A stretch of DNA of 5,774 nt from Gammaproteobacteria bacterium (GCA_015231665.1 JADGBD010000027.1:7854-13627); one strand, 5' to 3'. Counted from the stretch's first letter, positions 1 through 5,749 are shown. Made by a program: numbers and translations. The notes: generated from the letters alone by a model not told the origin.

Positions 1-26
1 GCGGGACTCGGTAGTTGCCTGCTGGG

Positions 27-113
27 GTAGGTCGGCCTTCAGGCCGACTGTCGCCCGCCAGGGCGACCGGGGCCGGCGCATTGCCGGCAGCATCGGGCTA
101 AAGCCCGACCTAC
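27..113. repeat. BIME: inverted pair of REP palindromes with GTAG feet
   Basis: The two ends are inverted copies of a 21-base unit (27-47 and 93-113) differing at three positions; the outer nine bases, GTAGGTCGG, match perfectly. Each unit is the tetranucleotide GTAG followed directly by a hairpin: GTCGGCC-TTCA-GGCCGAC at 31-48, and TCGGGC-TAAA-GCCCGA at 93-108. The second unit's GTAG is on the minus strand at 110-113. Two more hairpins lie between them: GTCGCCC-GCCA-GGGCGAC at 50-67 and GCCGGC-GCATT-GCCGGC at 72-88. A GTAG-type foot beside a stem-loop is the hallmark of REP elements mobilised by RAYT transposases, and head-to-head pairs are called BIMEs. The element starts 53 bases past the peroxiredoxin stop codon, so it could protect that mRNA's 3' end or limit read-through. 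No T-tract follows on the minus strand, so it is not a classical terminator. The REP-family identity is inferred from structure; no copy-number check was possible. Confidence 0.75.
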
Positions 114-140
114 AGCCTTTATATTCGGCGGCAATCAGCT

Positions 141-152
141 TAGCGGCCGCTA
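141..152. other. 12-base perfect palindrome downstream of the peroxiredoxin gene
   Basis: TAGCGGCCGCTA is self-complementary and lies 14 bases past the peroxiredoxin stop codon. Flanking CAGC (136-139) and GCTG (156-159) can extend the stem with small bulges. The transcribed strand has no run of T after it, so I do not call it an intrinsic terminator. It may be chance in GC-rich DNA, or part of a 3'-end structure together with the adjacent REP pair. Confidence 0.4.
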
Positions 153-166
153 CTGGCTGCTCCACC

Positions 167-628
167 TTACAGCGCTTTCACCAACTCCAAAATCTGCGCC
201 GCGTGGCCCTTGGGCTTGACGTCGTAGAGGGCGTGGCGGAGGACGCCCTGCTTGTCGATGATGAAGCTGGAGCGGACGATGCCAAAGCGTTTCTCGCCAT
301 TGCGTTCCTTCTCCTGCCAGACGCCGAAGGCCTCGCAGAGGCCGCCGTCGATGTCCGCCAGCAGGGTCACGGTGAGGCCGTGGCGATCACGAAAATCGGC
401 GTGGCTGACGCAGTCATCCCGGCTGATGCCAAACACCAGGGTGTCGGCGGCATCGAATTCCTCCATCAGGTCGGTGAACTCGATCGCCTCCAGAGTGCAG
501 CCGGTGGTGTTGTCCTTGGGATAGAAAAACAGCACCAGGTTCTTGCCCGTCAGAACAGCTGAATCCCACATGCGCATGTCGGCATCGGGCAGTTCAAAGG
601 CGGGCGCTGGCTGGCCGGGATGAAGCAT
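167..628 (-). CDS. bcp: Peroxiredoxin, Bcp/PrxQ family (thiol peroxidase)
   Basis: A 153-residue cytoplasmic peroxidase, the usual Bcp/PrxQ length, expected to reduce hydrogen peroxide and organic hydroperoxides with electrons from thioredoxin or another thiol donor. The catalytic motif is PKDNTTGC at residues 37-44: Pro37, Thr41 and peroxidatic Cys44. Arg119 in RSSFIID is the conserved arginine of the active site. The thioredoxin-like fold spans the whole chain, with no signal peptide. The resolving cysteine that E. coli Bcp carries five residues after the peroxidatic one is replaced by Ile49, and the alternative PrxQ position in the next helix (about residue 80) is Arg. The only other cysteines are Cys73 and Cys98. 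It may therefore work as a one-Cys enzyme or use Cys73 in an unusual way; this is inference. The start at 628 is fixed by a strong GAGGAG eight bases upstream. A separate promoter precedes it, so it is probably transcribed on its own as well as by read-through from tmcA. Confidence 0.93.
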   Translation of the reverse strand: MLHPGQPAPAFELPDADMRMWDSAVLTGKNLVLFFYPKDNTTGCTLEAIEFTDLMEEFDAADTLVFGISRDDCVSHADFRDRHGLTVTLLADIDGGLCEAFGVWQEKERNGEKRFGIVRSSFIIDKQGVLRHALYDVKPKGHAAQILELVKAL

Positions 629-636
629 GAGTACAA

Positions 637-642
637 CTCCTC
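637..642 (-). promoter_or_regulatory. Ribosome binding site of the peroxiredoxin gene
   Basis: The minus strand reads GAGGAG, a near-ideal Shine-Dalgarno, with eight bases between it and the ATG at 628. It is the only strong ribosome binding site in the window and settles the start of this gene. Confidence 0.85.
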
Positions 643-677
643 AACGGAAAAACCGGTATGCCCGGCGGGTGAGGCGA

Positions 678-705
678 ATCCTAGCTGGGATTGGCCGGCT
701 GTCAA
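678..705 (-). promoter_or_regulatory. Sigma70-like promoter for the peroxiredoxin gene
   Basis: On the minus strand a perfect -35 box TTGACA (700-705) is followed after 16 bases by TAGGAT (678-683), which matches the -10 consensus at four of six positions. Transcription would begin near 670, giving a leader of roughly 40 bases that includes the GAGGAG ribosome binding site. A short dyad, AATCC-N6-GGATT (677-692), overlaps the -10 box and could be an operator, although five-base half-sites occur often by chance. No OxyR-like ATAG-N7-CTAT spacing is seen. The placement in a 105-base gap after the tmcA stop codon supports the call. Confidence 0.55.
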
Positions 706-733
706 CGAAAAATTATCGCCATCGCGGTCAACT

Positions 734-2821
734 TCAACCGCACCGATACAGCGGTTTATGCGCCGCCACCGCGGCACGCAGCGCCTGCAGCACCGGCTTT
801 TGCCCGGCCAGCTGCAGTTGCGCCGCCACTTCGGCCCAATCGCGCCCCTGTATCACCTTGAGAATGAGCACCCGCAGGGCCTCCGCATCGCCCTCGCTGG
901 CGGCGGCAATCAAGCTCAAGCGCCACAGCGCCAGGCGAGCCCCAGCGTAATCGCGCCCGCCCTCGGCAAAGGCCTGCAAATCGGCGCAATCCTGCGGGCT
1001 GAGGCGGGTCTCGGAGGCGAGGTGCCGGAGCAGGGCGCAGGCGATCTCGGCTTCCAGGTCGCGCAGGGGGTCAGCGAGCAGATAGGGCAGCTGCTCGGCA
1101 AAGCGCGCCCACATCAGCTGGCACAGCGACTCGGCGGCCGGGGACAGGGGGCGCAGCATCAGCAGCGAATGCTGGCCGCTGGCGGCATCCCGCCGGGCAC
1201 CCAGGCGCACCGGCAGCAGCCCAGCGGCATACCAGAAGGGCAGCAGTTGGGCGGTGGCGCCAAAGCTGGCGCCGATGCCGTCCAGCCCCTCGCTGCGGCA
1301 TTGTTCCAGCACATGCCGCAGAAGGGCCAGTCCCAGACCGCGCCGCTGCAGCTGAGGGTGGACGGCAATCCGCAGCACCCGCCGATAGCGCAGCTCGGCG
1401 GCCGCGGCAAAGCCGCAGTGCGCGGCCAGGGTCTGGGCCAGCAGATGACCCTGAGGGCGGCGCCGACCGAGGCGAATCTGCTCCGCCAGTTCCGGGCTGA
1501 AGCCGCCCTCCCTGAGACTCAGCAGGGCGGCCAGGGGCTGGCCCTGCTGCAGGCTCAGCCAGCAATCCAGGTCCGGGTCATCGAGCAGGCGGCGCAGGTC
1601 CGAGGGTCGGGTCTGATAATGCGCCGCAAGCAACAGCCCCTGCACCTGACGCAGCAGTGCCTCGTCGGCCACCAGTTCGGCGGCGCTGAGGTGGCGAATG
1701 AGCAGGGTTTCCAGGGATGCCTCTGGTGAAGCTGCCAGTTCGGCAGGAGCCGGCTCCGCATCCAGCAGCAAGGCACGGTAGAGCAGAGGCTCCAGACGAT
1801 CCTTCGCAGACCAGCGCACCGGCGTCTGCAGCAGGCGCCGACGCCAGCCGGGGGTGAGCTGGTCCAGCCGGGCGGTGAAGCGCAGGATGAAGCCGCGGCC
1901 GGTGCCCTCGTAGCCCTGCACCGTGGTGGCGAAGACGATGCGGTTGTAGCGGCCGAGCAGGGCCTCCAGCAGCGGGCCGGGGATGGCGGCGGCCTCGTCC
2001 ACCAGCAGCAGATCGGCAGGCAGCTGGCGGCGCAGCAGCTCGTCCGGCGGGACAAAGGCCAGGCTCGATGAGCCCCAGTGCAGCTGCAGGCCCTCTCCCG
2101 GAGGCTCGCCCAGTTCGGCGCGGGCCTGAGCAAACAGGCTGTCGAGCATCTCACTGCGCTCGGCGGTCAACAAAATTCGCTGCACGCCCTGGCGCATCAG
2201 CCGGGCGGCAGCAATCCCCAGTACCGTGGACTTGCCCCGGCCGCGGTCCGAGATCAGCACCAGCGGCCGGCGTCCCCGGCCGAGGGCAGCCCGTTGCAGA
2301 TCGGTCAGCGCCAGCTCCTGATCGGTGGTTAGCTGCAGGGGCTGGTTGAGGGGTGGGGGCGGCGGCGACCAGGCCGGCAGAGGCTGCTCCGGCACCAGCC
2401 ACCGGACCCAGTCTTCTGCTTGAAACAGGGTGAGCAAGCGTTGCAGAAAAAGCCGGCGAAAACCCTCGGGCCGGGCGCTGATGCGGCTGAGATAGGGGTC
2501 GATCCAGCCCGACGCCGGATCGGCTTCCGGCAGCAGCAACAGCAGCAGACCGCCGGCACACAGGCAGCCGCTGATGGCGGCTAGGGCATCGGGGTCAAGC
2601 CCGCTCCAGCCGTCGAAAATAATCAGGTCCAGCTCCTGCCCCAGCTTATGCCGCACCCGCTGCATCGGCAGGCAGTCCATCCCCGGCGGGCCCTGCTCGC
2701 CCAGCCAAAGAGCACGGCAGGGCAGGGTGGCAATGCCGCTCAGCTGCGGCCAAAGGGCCTCAGCCGGAGCCTGGCTGATCCAGAGATGGCGTTGGAGGTG
2801 GCGGGAGTCGAGGTGGGCCAT
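734..2821 (-). CDS. tmcA: tRNA(Met) cytidine acetyltransferase TmcA
   Basis: A 695-residue enzyme (E. coli TmcA has about 671) that makes N4-acetylcytidine at wobble position 34 of elongator tRNA-Met using acetyl-CoA and ATP, which prevents misreading of AUA. Domains in order: a short N-terminal alpha/beta domain (about 10-100) with the leucine-rich stretch near 91-98; an RNA-helicase-like ATPase domain with Walker A DRGRGKST at 192-199, Walker B DEAA at 275-278, and a motif III-like FATTVQGYEGTGRG at 297-310; a GNAT acetyltransferase domain with acetyl-CoA-binding RIAVHPQLQRRGLG at 484-497 and the GASFGATAQLLPFW segment at 517-530; and a helical C-terminal domain to 695. The start at 2821 is chosen because the reading frame above it encodes intergenic repeats rather than family sequence. 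It leaves the N terminus about ten residues shorter than in E. coli. The ribosome binding site is poor (only GGA, a few bases upstream). No operon link is evident: gaps of 236 and 105 bases flank it. Identity is secure; the exact start is less so. Confidence 0.96.
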   Translation of the reverse strand: MAHLDSRHLQRHLWISQAPAEALWPQLSGIATLPCRALWLGEQGPPGMDCLPMQRVRHKLGQELDLIIFDGWSGLDPDALAAISGCLCAGGLLLLLLPEADPASGWIDPYLSRISARPEGFRRLFLQRLLTLFQAEDWVRWLVPEQPLPAWSPPPPPLNQPLQLTTDQELALTDLQRAALGRGRRPLVLISDRGRGKSTVLGIAAARLMRQGVQRILLTAERSEMLDSLFAQARAELGEPPGEGLQLHWGSSSLAFVPPDELLRRQLPADLLLVDEAAAIPGPLLEALLGRYNRIVFATTVQGYEGTGRGFILRFTARLDQLTPGWRRRLLQTPVRWSAKDRLEPLLYRALLLDAEPAPAELAASPEASLETLLIRHLSAAELVADEALLRQVQGLLLAAHYQTRPSDLRRLLDDPDLDCWLSLQQGQPLAALLSLREGGFSPELAEQIRLGRRRPQGHLLAQTLAAHCGFAAAAELRYRRVLRIAVHPQLQRRGLGLALLRHVLEQCRSEGLDGIGASFGATAQLLPFWYAAGLLPVRLGARRDAASGQHSLLMLRPLSPAAESLCQLMWARFAEQLPYLLADPLRDLEAEIACALLRHLASETRLSPQDCADLQAFAEGGRDYAGARLALWRLSLIAAASEGDAEALRVLILKVIQGRDWAEVAAQLQLAGQKPVLQALRAAVAAHKPLYRCG

Positions 2822-2830
2822 TTGTCCGGA

Positions 2831-2878
2831 TCGCAAAGAACGCAAAGGTGCGCAAAGAACGCAAAGAGTAGCAAAAGT
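2831..2878. repeat. Short tandem GCAAAG repeat in the tmcA leader
   Basis: The 16-base sequence CGCAAAGAACGCAAAG occurs twice, at 2832-2847 and 2851-2866, and a weaker GCAAAAG follows at 2871. The GCAAAG cores begin at 2833, 2842, 2852, 2861 and 2871, a spacing of 9-10 bases, close to one helical turn. On the coding strand of tmcA this reads as repeated CTTTGCG and ends about 10 bases before the start codon. Function is unknown. The repeats are too short, with too little spacer, to be a CRISPR array. Confidence 0.8.
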
Positions 2879-2948
2879 TACCGATTTGCAGGACGGGCAG
2901 CGCCACCCGGGAGCGCGGGCGGCCTCGCTCGCAATGGGTTGCTCCAAC

Positions 2949-3001
2949 CGCAGAGGACCCAGGAGCCTAAAGACTGATTTCTTTCAGTTTATTTCTCTGC
3001 G
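2949..3001. repeat. Inverted CGCAGAG / CTCTGCG repeat flanking a small hairpin
   Basis: CGCAGAG at 2949-2955 is matched in inverted orientation by CTCTGCG at 2995-3001. Between them a smaller dyad, ACTGA-N6-TCAGT, sits at 2973-2988. The arrangement is palindromic and resembles a small non-coding intergenic element. It could fold in the transcript downstream of dsbD, but no T-tract gives it terminator character. The seven-base arms alone could arise by chance; the neighbouring repeats make a common origin more plausible. Confidence 0.45.
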
Positions 3002-3010
3002 CCCTGAAAC

Positions 3011-3040
3011 CTTATTCGCGTGTATTCGCGTTCATTTGCG
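3011..3040. repeat. Three tandem decamers containing ATTCGCG / ATTTGCG
   Basis: Three consecutive 10-base units read CTTATTCGCG, TGTATTCGCG and TTCATTTGCG, sharing the core ATT(C/T)GCG at an exact 10-base period. They lie 18 bases past the dsbD stop codon. Together with the GCAAAG array near tmcA they make the 2822-3057 gap a mosaic of short repeats. Between the two arrays (about 2880-2945) the sequence is GC-rich with no recognisable gene. Confidence 0.7.
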
Positions 3041-3057
3041 GACTTTTTAAACCCCAC

Positions 3058-5367
3058 CTAGCGCAAAGCACTCTGCACATGGGCGTTGAACTTGGCGGCG
3101 TCCATGTAGCCCATCACCCGGTAGTTTTTGCGTTCCTCCAGCTGACCGTTCCAGAACAGGATCGCCGGTGGCGCGATTATGCCCAGATGGCTCAGCAGGG
3201 CCTTGTCCTGCTCGTCGTTGGCGGTGACATCGGCCTGGATCAGCACCGCATTGGCCAAGCTGGCCTGTACCTGAGCATCGGTGAAGACGTATTTCTCGAA
3301 CTGGATGCAATAGGTGCACCAGTCCGCGTAGAAGTCCAGCATCAGTGGCTTGCCCTGGCTGGTGGCGGTGGCTAGCTCCCGCTCCAGATCGGCGATGGTT
3401 TTGATGCGCTTGAACTGCAGGTGCGCCTGCTCGGCAGTGGTGCCGCCGAGGCTGAGGCCGCGCAGGGGCTGTAGGCTGTCCTTGCCGTTCAGGGCCACGC
3501 CCAGCAGCATTAGCGCGCCGTAGATGAGGAAGGCCAGGCCCAGGCCCTTCCACAGTTTGCGCAGGCCGGTGGCGGCCTCGGGCAGGCGCTCGACCGCGCC
3601 CATATACACCGCCGAGCAGATCAGCAGCAGGCCCCAGAGCCCCATGGCGATGGTCGGGTCGAGCACACGCTCCAGCAGCAGCAGGGCCACCGCCAGCATC
3701 ATCACGCCGAACACCGCCTTGACCGCGTTCATCCAGGCGCCGGCGCGGGGCAGCAGTTTGCCAGCACCTGTCCCCAGGGCGATCAGCGGCGCGCCCATGC
3801 CCAGGCTCATGGCGAACAGGGCCAGGCCGCCGAGGACGGCATCGCCGCTCTGGCCGATGTAGATCAGGGCGCCGGCCAGGGGCGGGGCGACGCAGGGGCC
3901 GACGATCAGCGCCGATAGCAGCCCCATGATCGCCACCCCGGTGTAGGTGCCGCCCTGCTGGCGGTTGCTCAGCTGGCCCAGCTTGGTCTGCCAGCTGCTG
4001 GGCAGCTGCAGGTCGTAGTAGCCGAACATGGAGAAGGCCAACGCGACGAAGATCAGGGCGAAGCTCCAGAGCACCCAGGGGTTCTGGAAGGCGGCTTGCA
4101 GGTTCTCGCCAAACAGCCCGGCGAGCACGCCGGCGACGGTGTAGGTCACTGCCATCGCCAGCACATAGATCAGCGACAGCATGAAAGCGCGGCGGGTGGT
4201 GATGTTGGCTCCCTGACCGGCGATGATGCCGGAGAGGATGGGGATCATCGGAAACACGCAGGGGGTCAGCGCCAGCAGCAGGCCGATGCCGAAGAAGCTG
4301 AGCACCACCAGCCAGGTGTTGCCGCCCTGGAGCAGGGCGGCGATCTGGTCCTGCTCCGAGACCAGCTCGCCAGCAGCCGTGGTGCCGGGCTCAGGTGCGC
4401 TGGCAGGTGAGACGCTAGCCGTGCTGCTGGCCTGGGCGATGGTCGGCAGTTCCAGCTTCAGCAGCTGTTGCTGTGGCGGATAGCAGATGCCCACCTCGGC
4501 GCAGCCCTGATACTTGACCTCTAGCTCGATGCGGGTGACGCCGATGTTGCTGCGTATTAAAGGTAGGTTGAGGCTGAAATCCTCCTCGTAGACCGCCAGG
4601 TCGCCTTCGCTGCCGTCCGGGCGGATGGCGTTCTGCTTGATCTTGGCCGCCGGTAGCTGCCAGGCGCCCAGGCTGACGCCATCGGCCTGGAGCAGACTGA
4701 TCTTGATCTCGTCCTGGTACAGGTAGGTTTCCGGTGCCACCTGCCAGGCCAGCTCGATTCGCTCGCCTTCCACCGCGCGCACCTCCAGACGGAAGGCTTG
4801 CTCCACCGGCAGAATGCCGTCATCGGGCTCACTGCTCGCCAGCCCGCCGAGCAGGGGATTGCTGGCTGGAGCCGATTTTGATGGTGCGATGCTGGGCAGC
4901 TTGGTGGTAGCGGCCGGAGTTGAGGCTGTCTCTGCTGCGGATGGGGGCAAAGCCGGCAGCTGCAGCTGCAGGGTCTGTTCGTGGGGCGGGTAGCAGAGGC
5001 CGCCATCGGCGCAGCCCTGGGAGCGCAGGATCAGGCTCAGGGGCTCGGCGGTGCTGTTGCTGCGCTTGAGTTCCAGCTCGGCCTGGACCTGACCGCGGAG
5101 GATGGCGACCTTGCCGAAGAACTCGTCATCCTTGATCTCGCCGGCGGGCAGGCTGAGGTGGCCGATCTGCACCCCCGGGCTGGTGCTGCGGACGCTGATC
5201 TTGTCTCTGTAGAGGTAATAGCCATCGGCAATCTGCCACTGCAGGCGCAGGCGCTGGGGCTCGATGGCCTCGGCGCTGGCAACAAAGGCCTGCTCCGGGC
5301 GGAGGAATTCCTCCCCCAGCAGGGGGACGCTGGCAAGCAGCAGGAGCAGCAGGCTCAGGGGTCTCAT
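3058..5367 (-). CDS. dsbD: Thiol:disulfide interchange protein DsbD with tandem alpha domains
   Basis: A 769-residue inner-membrane reductase that moves electrons from cytoplasmic thioredoxin to periplasmic partners such as DsbC-type isomerases and cytochrome c maturation proteins. A signal peptide (about 1-18) precedes two immunoglobulin-like alpha domains. Copy one (about 20-140) has Cys119/Cys125 in GCADGGLCYPP and the cap loop DEFFG at 81-85. Copy two (about 187-310) has Cys289/Cys295 in GCAEVGICYPP but lacks the DEF-G cap motif. The cysteine pairs are exactly 170 residues apart. A membrane domain of about eight segments (350-626) carries Cys370 in TPCVFP and Cys492 in GPCVAPP. A C-terminal thioredoxin-like gamma domain (about 655-769) has the active site WCTYC at 683-687 (Cys684/Cys687). 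E. coli DsbD has about 565 residues and one alpha domain, so the extra length is the duplicate plus its Pro/Ala/Ser-rich linker. The start at 5367 gives an ATGA overlap with cutA; an alternative ATG at 5397 adds ten residues before the same signal peptide. Confidence 0.96.
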   Translation of the reverse strand: MRPLSLLLLLLASVPLLGEEFLRPEQAFVASAEAIEPQRLRLQWQIADGYYLYRDKISVRSTSPGVQIGHLSLPAGEIKDDEFFGKVAILRGQVQAELELKRSNSTAEPLSLILRSQGCADGGLCYPPHEQTLQLQLPALPPSAAETASTPAATTKLPSIAPSKSAPASNPLLGGLASSEPDDGILPVEQAFRLEVRAVEGERIELAWQVAPETYLYQDEIKISLLQADGVSLGAWQLPAAKIKQNAIRPDGSEGDLAVYEEDFSLNLPLIRSNIGVTRIELEVKYQGCAEVGICYPPQQQLLKLELPTIAQASSTASVSPASAPEPGTTAAGELVSEQDQIAALLQGGNTWLVVLSFFGIGLLLALTPCVFPMIPILSGIIAGQGANITTRRAFMLSLIYVLAMAVTYTVAGVLAGLFGENLQAAFQNPWVLWSFALIFVALAFSMFGYYDLQLPSSWQTKLGQLSNRQQGGTYTGVAIMGLLSALIVGPCVAPPLAGALIYIGQSGDAVLGGLALFAMSLGMGAPLIALGTGAGKLLPRAGAWMNAVKAVFGVMMLAVALLLLERVLDPTIAMGLWGLLLICSAVYMGAVERLPEAATGLRKLWKGLGLAFLIYGALMLLGVALNGKDSLQPLRGLSLGGTTAEQAHLQFKRIKTIADLERELATATSQGKPLMLDFYADWCTYCIQFEKYVFTDAQVQASLANAVLIQADVTANDEQDKALLSHLGIIAPPAILFWNGQLEERKNYRVMGYMDAAKFNAHVQSALR

Positions 5368-5711
5368 TCGCAGGATGTGGCGCTGGATAGGGTGCATTCT
5401 CTTACCCACTGGATATAGGGATGATGGCCGGCGCTGACCGGCAGGCTGATGATCTCCGGCACCTCGTAAGGATGCAGCTGTGCCAGGGCTTGCTGCATGG
5501 TCTCGACCCGCTCGCTGGCGGTTTTGATCAGCAGCAGCACCTCCTCGGCCTGCTCCACCTGGCCCTGCCAGGCATAGACCGAGCTGACCCCGGGGAGGAT
5601 GTTGACGCAGGCGGCCAGTCCGCGCTCGACCAATTGCCGCGCCAGGCTCTGGGCCGTGGTCAGGTCCGGGCAGGTGCACAGATTCAGGCTGATGGAGGAG
5701 GTATCTGACAT
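5364..5711 (-). CDS. cutA: CutA1-family divalent-cation tolerance protein
   Basis: A 115-residue member of the CutA1 family of small, very stable trimeric proteins. The family was linked to copper and divalent-cation tolerance in E. coli, but its biochemical role is unsettled. The family signature is clear: CTCPD at 12-16, the block ACVNILPGVSSVYAWQG at 34-50, HPYEVPEII at 80-88, and a final Tyr99/Trp102 segment. Cys12, Cys14 and Cys35 are present; Cys35 lies in the conserved ACVNILPG stretch. The last eight or so residues (LSSATSCE) trail beyond the fold and include the codons overlapping the dsbD start. The ATG at 5711 is the only usable start: an in-frame TAG lies six bases upstream and no other ATG, GTG or TTG occurs before the conserved core. 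There is no Shine-Dalgarno ahead of it. The four-base ATGA overlap with dsbD indicates one transcription unit with coupled translation; cutA-dsbD adjacency also occurs in E. coli. Confidence 0.95.
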   Translation of the reverse strand: MSDTSSISLNLCTCPDLTTAQSLARQLVERGLAACVNILPGVSSVYAWQGQVEQAEEVLLLIKTASERVETMQQALAQLHPYEVPEIISLPVSAGHHPYIQWVRECTLSSATSCE

Positions 5712-5720
5712 AGAGGGCTA

Positions 5721-5749
5721 AAGATAGACAAGAGTTCCAGTCAGGTAAA
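5721..5749 (-). promoter_or_regulatory. Weak candidate promoter for cutA-dsbD
   Basis: The minus strand carries TTTACC (5744-5749), 17 bases, then TATCTT (5721-5726). Each hexamer matches the sigma70 consensus at four of six positions. Transcription would start only two to six bases before the cutA ATG, giving a nearly leaderless mRNA, which would agree with the missing ribosome binding site. A competing -10-like TATTCT lies at 5761-5766, whose -35 box would fall outside the window. The call is tentative. Confidence 0.25.

Noticed and set aside
141..152. Palindrome TAGCGGCCGCTA as an intrinsic terminator of the peroxiredoxin gene
   Set aside because: No T-tract follows it on the transcribed strand, and the sequence beyond is mixed.
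706..733. Terminator of tmcA at the minus-strand ATAATTTTT run
   Set aside because: Only a three-base stem (CGC/GCG) precedes the T run, which is too weak to support the call.
620..1729. A 369-codon open frame on the plus strand, antisense to tmcA
   Set aside because: Its translation is Gln/Ala/Gly-rich and low in complexity, with no recognisable domain. It mirrors the codon pattern of tmcA in GC-rich DNA, and the minus-strand frame has unmistakable catalytic motifs.
2832..2866. GCAAAG array as a CRISPR
   Set aside because: Repeat units are 9-16 bases with 0-3 bases between them, leaving no spacers; no cas genes are present.
2822..2947. In-frame N-terminal extension of TmcA starting at an ATG at 2947
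   Set aside because: The extra 42 residues are encoded by intergenic repeats (Cys/Leu/Arg-rich CVLCAPLRSLR), do not resemble TmcA, and have no ribosome binding site.
2971..2990. dsbD terminator from the ACTGA / TCAGT hairpin
   Set aside because: The stem is short and AT-rich, and only three T residues follow it, so it does not meet the pattern of an intrinsic terminator.
4981..5418. A 145-codon plus-strand open frame opposite the DsbD alpha domain
   Set aside because: Low-complexity Ala/Gly/Leu composition without family resemblance; a shadow of dsbD.
5368..5679. In-frame extension of DsbD up to 5679
   Set aside because: It lies entirely within cutA in another frame and would bury the signal peptide about 100 residues inside the protein.
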